From positions 30,738,001 through 30,802,000 of the forward strand of contig NC_090291.1 of NCBI RefSeq assembly GCF_037392515.1: DNA of 64,000 bases. Reading direction: 5' to 3'. Below are positions 12,601-21,600 of this stretch, piece after piece; positions within the stretch are counted from its first letter, which is position 1; each line of letters opens with the position of its first letter. Source of the stretch: Haliotis asinina (Eukaryota > Mollusca > Gastropoda > Lepetellida > Haliotidae). Both the position numbers and the translations under genes were made by a program. Below the pieces are notes generated by a model. The model saw only the letters and a list, made by a program, of their open reading frames with translations. It was not told where the DNA came from and did not search any database.

Positions 12601-15600
12601 GTCAGAATTGCATGCAACTTGCATCAATGTTTTAAGATGAGGGTTTAAAGTTGGTATATTTTTATCCTGACGAAAACCTAAAAGTTTTCCTTATGGTACA
12701 ATTAAAATATGTACCCAGTACCAAGGCACTTATTAAACATTTTTCACTCATTAACGCAGAAAATGTACGCTATCATACAAACATACATGTACACATATTG
12801 TATAATACTATTCCTTGCATATATATCAGACAAAGGGCCTTGGGATGGGGTGTCACCAAAGTTCCCAAATAGAACGTTTTCAATCTCAACTGTTCAATAT
12901 AAGGGCTGATTTGTTATCTATGACCAATGGTATCATGAGATACCTGCCACAGAGGAAATTTCTGAAGAGCATGTTTGGTCACTAGTCAGCTTGCATACAG
13001 ATTGATTATTGTCCTAATCGTTGACCAATCGATATGCTGGATTTCGGCCTTAACAACTCTAGCTATCATGAAAAAGTTTGCGTGTCATGAACATACATAA
13101 TAGTAAGGATGCCTGAAATGTACACATAGGACTAACAAGCTCTTTGGCGAGTTGATTTTTTCTTAAAGAGCTCGAAGCGCTACAATCCAATTATCATTAC
13201 CCCTGATAACCCAATCCAGCCATTGAGTAGAGATAGCATTTATTTTCATATACACTACTTGTACATCAAACATAATGGCTTGCTAAACATTTCAATATTA
13301 TTTGCACATTGTTATGAATGAATATCATTATTCAAGTACATGTATTGTAGAATTCAAAAAGTGACACGATGCTGATTTATTATAATGCATACACTTGCAG
13401 TTGAATCCCCCCAAACATTTATGAAGATGGACATGCCTATATTTGTTTTGAATGCAAACGAGGTTCAGAAGATTGATAATAGGTGTGACTCCATAAAACA
13501 GGTTGTCCAATGATATAACAATGGAACAGTTTGTTTTACATTTGTCAAGGGACAAAGCTTAACCTGGACATGCATTCTGCCAGAGGCTGTTATTTTGAGG
13601 TTGAAAGAGGTGTTCAAAATACCTCATTAGTGTTGTCTGATTGAATGATTATATGCATCAATTCCGTAACTGATATATTATCCTCATTTTATTGACAATG
13701 GATCTGATACATGTGATCATTACACTGGATAAGATAATTACAGAGATCAAATACAAATGTTTCCGACACAATGCTTATGTAAATTGCATTGAAAAATCAC
13801 ATTTCAAATCAACATGAAACTTTCAACAGCTTGAACAAAATGTTCCAGTTACCTTTGTATGGTGTATGTGTAATATATAGAAGGTTTTGTAACCTTGTCA
13901 CCATTAATTCAATCAATGTGCAAAGATAGTATTTTGGTATTCACTCCCAATGACGAGTAACAAACACTTACTTCCTGTAACAACATCTCATAATCCCCTT
14001 TCTCGCAGACGTGTGTTCATTTACCTGTATAAGCCCATGACATTGCTACCAATTGTTATCAAAACACTTTGATACTTTTTCTGATTAACACAGAAAGTAA
14101 CCTCTCTCGTAAGAAAAGCTAATCTTTGATCATTACTGCTAAATTGATTGAAATAATAGGTACAGTATGAATATAAAATGTAAAACGCATATGTGAGTCT
14201 CTCGCTGAATGAGAGGTACTTTCTGCTAATGAACATGTGCGGCTCTTGCTGAATACGAGGTGCTTTTATTACCGCCCATACGCGTCTCTTGCTTTGAGAA
14301 GCTAATTTATTTGACGCGTCTCTCGGCCTTAATGAGCTAACACAGATGTGGTAGCAGAGGTGCATCCAACTTACAACTGTTTTCAGATGAGGGTTTAAAG
14401 TTCTTGTATTGTAGTGCTCATGGCAAGCTAAAACTGTAATGATACATATAAAATATGTACCCAGTACCAATGGTCCAGCTAGTGAACAGTGTTAACACAT
14501 AGGCAGTAGTTGAGTAGCATGCAACTTGCAACTGTTTCCAGATGAGGATTTACAGTTCTTATATTTTAGTGCCCGTCTCAAGCTAAAACTGTAACAGAAC
14601 AGCTAACATAAGTAACCACTAAACAGTGACTAATGGGTACATGTAGACATTACTTACAACAACAATTTATCTATATCATACCAGTGAGAAATGCAATATC
14701 ACACACAAATGATTAAAAATACCCATGAATCTAAGGCACAGTATGATGTCCAAAATATACACATATTCCACTGTATGGAAAGGAAGTGGACAACTAACAC
14801 CACCAGCTTTACAATTAGACTGGTAACATGACATTCCATGAAGGATCAAGGGACACAACTCTGACGTGGTATCTGCAGTGCCTAAGTGCATGTCCCATCA
14901 ATGCCACTGTTTGTAGAAATGAGTGAGTGAGTGGGTTGAGTTGAGGCTCTACACTGCTTTTAGCAATATTCCAACAACATCATGGCAAGGACCTCCGAAA
15001 ATGGGCTTCACACATTGTGCACAGGTCAAGAACACATTCAGATGAAACAGGCTGACACATACATAACATGTGATTGAGGAAGGGTGTCCCCTGCCTCAGT
15101 CAACCTTACTCCCTACCTCCTAGGTCCTCTCATGTGGCGCATGTGATAAGCCTTGGGTCCGCCTGACCGAGCAACAAGCTTCATCAAAGCCCCCTTGTCT
15201 GTAGCTTGAAGGATTTCCAGAAGCATTGGGTCCTGCTTCATGTACAGAAGCAGCTTTTCAGGATCTCGGATTACGTCCATCACCTCCCGATCCACCGGAT
15301 TGATCCTTGGGGGTGTCTCCTCACGTAGCAGATATCTGAAACACACACATTCCTCACTGTTTGTACCTACTGAAAGAGTGGCATGTGTGTTAATTTTAGG
15401 GGTGAGCAAAATGTACCATCCTTTTACCTGCAAGATGAGTCTCTGATGGACAATGCAGAAGACAAACATGGTAAAAATGTCTGTGACACAAAACAAACGT
15501 TGACAAAAAATGTAACATGTAGGTCTGTCAAATAATTTGTAAACATTGTCTACCTAATTCTAATTATGACAGAAACTATGCAAACCTGATCATCTGAGGA

Positions 15601-18600
15601 TCGCGAAGTGCTCTCTTGAGTTTGTAGCTCATATCAGGAGATAAACTGTCTGCCCCCATACGAATCCGCATAGCCATCATGTCTCTGTATGCTTCTTCTT
15701 CATGGTCCCTGTACCGGGACATAGGATTCTTAACTATCCTCTTAGGCTTCTCCTTCTTAAACAGTCCAATGAACCCAGATGCTAGACTCTTCTTTTCCCT
15801 GAAGTCCAAGTTAGGATCCTTGCTCTCTCTCTTCTGTCGTTCCTCTCTCAACCTCTTCATTCTTTCCACTGCTTCTGGTTTTGGAGTCCGGTTTGGCCTC
15901 TTTCTTCTGATTTCATCCTTCATCCTGTGTGGAAAGAAAAGCCAACCTACATGTTCTGCTCCTTTCCTCTTAAGCTCCATCCTGAGGAGTGGATCCTTTT
16001 CCACAAGCTTCAAAAGCTCCTTGGGGTCTTTAATCTTCTTCTGAAGCTCCAGGTCAACGCCAAACACCTTTTTACACAGCTGAGCATCTTTGTGCAAGAG
16101 AAGCATCCCTACTGGATCCCGAAGTACACGTCGAAGGGCTTTCTCCTGTTCTTCGGTCATCACAAAAGGTGCTGGTGTAGCAGCTGTTGCTGGTGTAGTG
16201 GTAGTTCCTGATGTTGACGGCCCAGATGTTGCTGTAGATGGCGTTGCCTTAGCTGTTGTTGTTGTAGCTGTGGGTGCAGCTGCTTTAGCTTGAGTGTTAG
16301 CCTTGGCTTGTGATGAAGATGCTGCAGAGTCAGCATTTGTTGCAGATGATGTAGATGCTGTAGATGCTGTAGATGCTGTAGATGCTGTAGATGTTGAAGA
16401 TGCTGTAGGTGCTTTAGATGATGTGGATGAGGCAGCAGTTGTTGATGGACCTGGACGATGTCCAGGAGCCTCTTCATCCTGCAATCCTACAATGGGCTGA
16501 CTCTGTCCCTTTGGAACAGAAGGTCCTGTTGTTTGAGATATATCCTCTTCTTCACCAATGTCCTCCATTTCAACACTCTGAGGACTTGTTGTGGAGAGGT
16601 CAGTAAGTGGCTTAGTGAGTTTGGTTGCTGCATCAAAAATACTCTCAGAATCAGCAGTAGCTGCAGTATCACCTCCAAGATCTTCGGCATCCTGGATAGA
16701 AAGAAACACAGTCTTGATTTTGAAAAGATGGCCTTTCCTCTTACAGCTTATCCAAAACAATTGGGTTCTATAAGGGTAAGAAACTTTTATCATTGGCTTC
16801 TTTATTCTATTACAATGAAAGGTTGGGACAGACCCTCACACCAATATCAAAGGCTCAATTTTGGTTTTGTTGTATGTACATAGTGCTTTCAGCTTACATG
16901 TTAAGTCAGTCTGTTTGTTAGCAATACATTTTCTAGCAAACATGATGGCTGGATAACTTGATACAATCACCTAAAAATGACAAACAAGGATAACAATACA
17001 TGGATGAACAAGTTCTTTTAGTACAGAGTGACATTTCTGTGTAGGTTACAGTTATCAAGCAAGCTGTTCATCCATTCATTGTTTCTTTTATCTAACTTCA
17101 ACATGCCTCTCAAAGATGTTCATCTTAAACAAGAGAGAAAATTTTCATTGTTGGAAAAAAAGATATGGTTGTTTGTATTTTTTCTGTTTAAAGCTGCACT
17201 CAGCAACATCCAGCTTAATAATGGACCAGACCATCTAGTGATCAACATCATGAGCATCAATATACATGACTGGGATAGGATGGCATACGTGAGTCAAGTC
17301 AGTGAGTCTGACCACCTGACCCTTTAGTTGCATCTTACAGCTAAGCACTTGCTGAAGACCAAATCCAGCCCTGGGCCCAGATTTTCAAAACTCTCTTAGC
17401 TATAGGACAGTCGTACATTAATGTAAATGCATGGCACTTAAGAAAGCTTCAGAAATCTAGGCCTGACCCTCATGGATAGGACTAATATATGCATCACTTA
17501 TATCACATAAGAGTTTCTCTCACATATAGCTTTGCAATCTCTTCCTCCAGTTTCCGTAAGGCCTCTGGCACTGCAGGTGCAAGCTTCTCAAACAAAGAAT
17601 CAATCTCCACTTTCATTTCTGGAAGGATAAGAAAATATAGATATCAAACATGCCCATTTCTCTCCATTAATGATTATTCTGTTCTAATCTTTGCTGCTTC
17701 AACGAGACGTATTAAATCTGTTGTAAATGTTACATATTAAAAGTGACTGACTTTACCTATCTAATTTTGTCATGTAAAACATAACTCAACATAAAAAAGT
17801 GAAAAAAAAACCATTCTTGACTTTCTAAGACTTTCGTAAATCAAAGTATTGAAGAAAACAAACTTTAATAATACTAATATAGGAGATATGAGCAGCAGTT
17901 ATTCTGAATTGTGCAGTTATTTGCTCTGAACTCTTGGATGGAATTAATACCTGCAAAGTAACACATTATATTTGGGGTTCCACTTTCTCAGTGAAGTACA
18001 GATTCTATTGCTTTTGTTGGGTTGAATCCTATCTGGGATTTGAAGTTGAACCCACACTCTGAGACACAGGCACCTAATCACAAAGTCCTTCATTTAACTC
18101 ACTCAGCCACTACAGGGTGCTGGCAGTTAGGAGAGTGGTTTTGAATCACGCCTCTTACCACAAGCATGAGTTAGTGAAGATCAATTCTGATCTTCATCTT
18201 CCTGGGTCAAATATAACATGTATTACATTTATAGAAAATATACTCTTAAAAAAAAAGTAGGGGATAATGAACTTTCAATTTGGATGGGAATTGTAAACAT
18301 TAACAAACATTTCAAGGACAGACTTTTTATGAACGCATTACCATTTCCCTCTATTACCACCCCTAAACACAAAGCATGATATGCATGTGCACGACGCAGT
18401 AACCCCATACACGTGCATGGGGTCCCATTCTTGATTTTGACGTTTTTTCAAGGTCTAGAAATCACTAAGAACATTAATTTTGACACTCATCTTGTATCAC
18501 ACATTTTTAGTGTTTGTTTCTAGTCATTTGTTTTAAAATGAAAATATTATACATGCAAATTACATGCCATGCACAAATCATCTTTCAAAAGTGACTACAT

Positions 18601-21600
18601 TCCAAATAACTGTGGTTGTAAGGAAGAGCAAATGGTGATGCACTCTCAAAACATTCAGTAATATCATATCAACATTAATTGACTCCAATAAATCTCCTAA
18701 ATATTTTTAATCGTAAATAAATAAAAAGGAAGATCTCCTACTTTTTTTTAAGAGTGTACTAAATGATGTCCTGTGATGTAACTTGAATCACTTTACGCAC
18801 GACATCATGTGATGTTATTACACAATAATGTGTAAAAACATTTCAAAATTATGAAAAAGGCATATCTTCAACCAGTGAGGAATAAGATCACTTTCTACAG
18901 GATATGGTGTACTCTACCTGTGAAGGTCGGTCTCTTTTCTGGTTGTTGCGTCCAGCAGCGGGTCATCAACTCCATCACCTCTGGAGGACACTGGGAAGGG
19001 ATCATGGTCATGTCGGGTCTCTGACCACTCAGCACAGCCTTGGGGATGATGTCATCACTCACTCCTGAAGGTCAAAAACTGAGGGCATGAGTATATTCCA
19101 GCATTTCTTTCATTATGATATATACTATCAGTGACAGCTGCTCCAATCAAATAAGCCTTGTCAATGTTTAACCCAGACCTACAAAACCTGGGGTCAAAGG
19201 ACTCTCGATCTTTGAGTAGTGAGTGAGTGAGTTATACCCTTGTGAAGATTTGAACCCAGGTCTTTGTCAAGATGTGCAAAAGCCTTAACCACAAGAGTAA
19301 CCCACCGTCCCCTTCTATCATTAATATCAAAGTTCGTCACATGGAGGGTTTGTGTCAGCCACTTCTTGACAACACATTACTCTTACCAGAGACCATATAC
19401 TGGCATATGGTCTCTGCTCTAACCATGTGATCGTGACCATTCAGCTTTCAGTAGATACAACATAGGACCTAATCTGTTTAAGGTCCTAATAGATTCCTCA
19501 TCATGGTTCATGGTATATGAACTTACTAGCATAAGGCCTTTCTCCAACCACTGTCTCCAACTGTCCAATGGGTATCAAGTCTTTGAAGGGCATTTAGAAG
19601 TGAAATGCATAAGAATACATGGTAAAGGACCCAGCTGTGAACACCCGAACCCCAGAGGATGCATCTACCAGATCCCTTGCAACTGTGGCGACCTATACAT
19701 TGGAGAAACGCTGAGACCAATCAACACCAGAATGAAGGAACACCAGACCTCTGTCAGCAAACTCGACCAGAAATCGGCCATCTCTGAACACATTCTCAAG
19801 AACCCTGGACATTCAATCCGATGGGAGGACACTAGGATACTATCTACCAACAACAACAACTGGCGCCAAAGGAAACTGCAAGAAGCCATCGAGATCTGGA
19901 GACAGAAACCAGCAATCAACCGTGACCAAGGAGTGTACCTACCAAGTGCCTGGAACTTATTGATAAATTAATCTCTTCTATCTGTGTACATTCTATCTAT
20001 GTAATTCATGTATAGCCAATCTACCCGTGTACATCCTTATCTACTTGTGTTTGTACATCATCAACCCCCATGTAAACATGCCCACCAACCCTCATGTAGT
20101 CATGTACATCATCCTTAATCCCCAACCTTATGTAAACATCATCCACCATTGGCTTCCATCCTTATCCCCAATCATGTACATCGTCCTTACCCCCTACCTG
20201 TGTTATGTAAACATATCCCATCATCTGTAATGTATTACTATTGGCTTCTATCATTGTTATCATAACTGTCGGGTTCCAATCAGCGCTTGTTTATACTGGC
20301 TTCCAGCTTTCGTTAATTCATTCCACTTGTTACTTTGTTATTGTTTTACCTGTACATATAAATATAGCTCTGTACCCCATTCTCAATCACCTGATGAAGG
20401 AGTAAGCATTAACTCCGAAACGTTGTGTTCTCATATAAAGAAGTTGATATCCATAAAATCTTCATTCTTGTCCAATGGGTAGCTGGTATATGAACTTAAA
20501 ACTCCAACCACTGTCTCCTATTGTATGATGGGTAGCTGGTATATGAACTTACTAGCTAAAGGACGATCTCCAACCACTGTCTCCTATTGTACGATGGGCA
20601 GCTGTTATATAAACTTACTAGCAAAAGGTCGATCTCCAACCATTGTCTCCTACTGTCTGATGGGTAGCTGGTATATGAACTTAAAAGCAAAAGGCCAATC
20701 TCCAACCACTGTCACCTACTGTCCGATGGGTAGCTGGTATATAAACTTACTAGCAAAAGGTCGATCTCCGACCACTGTCTCCCACAGTACAATACCAAAG
20801 CTGTAGACATCATATCCCTTGTTGGGAGGAGTGTTGATGTTGTTCCACACTTCGGGTGGTACGTGGGTGACTGTACCCTTCCTCCCCTTCTCATCCCCAC
20901 CCTGGTTCCTCGTCATGGTCCGTGTCATCGTCTTCCATTGAGACAGACCAAAGTCTGTGATCTGTTATGAGATACAAAATTGTATAATGAAGGTCACTGA
21001 GATGCTCCAGCATACCTTAGATCTCATATAAGTGGTAACATCAGACATGGAGATGAGAGCTCCTTTAAATACATAAAAGTAACTGATATGCTTAGCCCTA
21101 CCTGACCTGTGAAAATCTGGGGTAGAGTAGGTCTTCAGCATCCCATGCTTGCCATAAAAGGCAACTCACTACTGGGATCGGGTGGTCAGGCTTGCTGACT
21201 AGGTTCACACATGTGAACAGTTCCCAACTGCACAGACAGAAGCTCATGCTGTTGATCACTGCACTGTTTGGTCCAAACTCGATTATTTACAGAGCGTTGC
21301 CATATATGTGGAACATTGCTGAATGTGGTGTAAAACTAATTCACTCACTCACTCACTCACTCAGACCTACCTTAGCTCTGATTCTTCTGTTGATAAGGAT
21401 GTTGTCCGACTTCAGGTCAAGATGGAGGATTGGTGGATCAGGTTCATGCAGATACGCCAACCCACTGATTACATCACGAATTATACTGACCAGCAGTGAC
21501 CAGTCAATGTCTACAAAGTCAGAGCGGAAAGCCGTGAGACTGCCGAAATGCATATACTCCAGAATGAGGGAGTAATTGTTTTCCTCCATGATGAGGCCAA

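Noticed and set aside
16160-16500. His/Leu/Gln-rich and Asp/Ala/Val-rich frames
   Set aside because: Shadow frames of the STASTAS low-complexity part of exon F.
19510-19574. First ~22 codons of the 153-codon frame at 19510 as part of the Penelope protein
   Set aside because: They lie before the target-site duplication and derive from the exon-C array.
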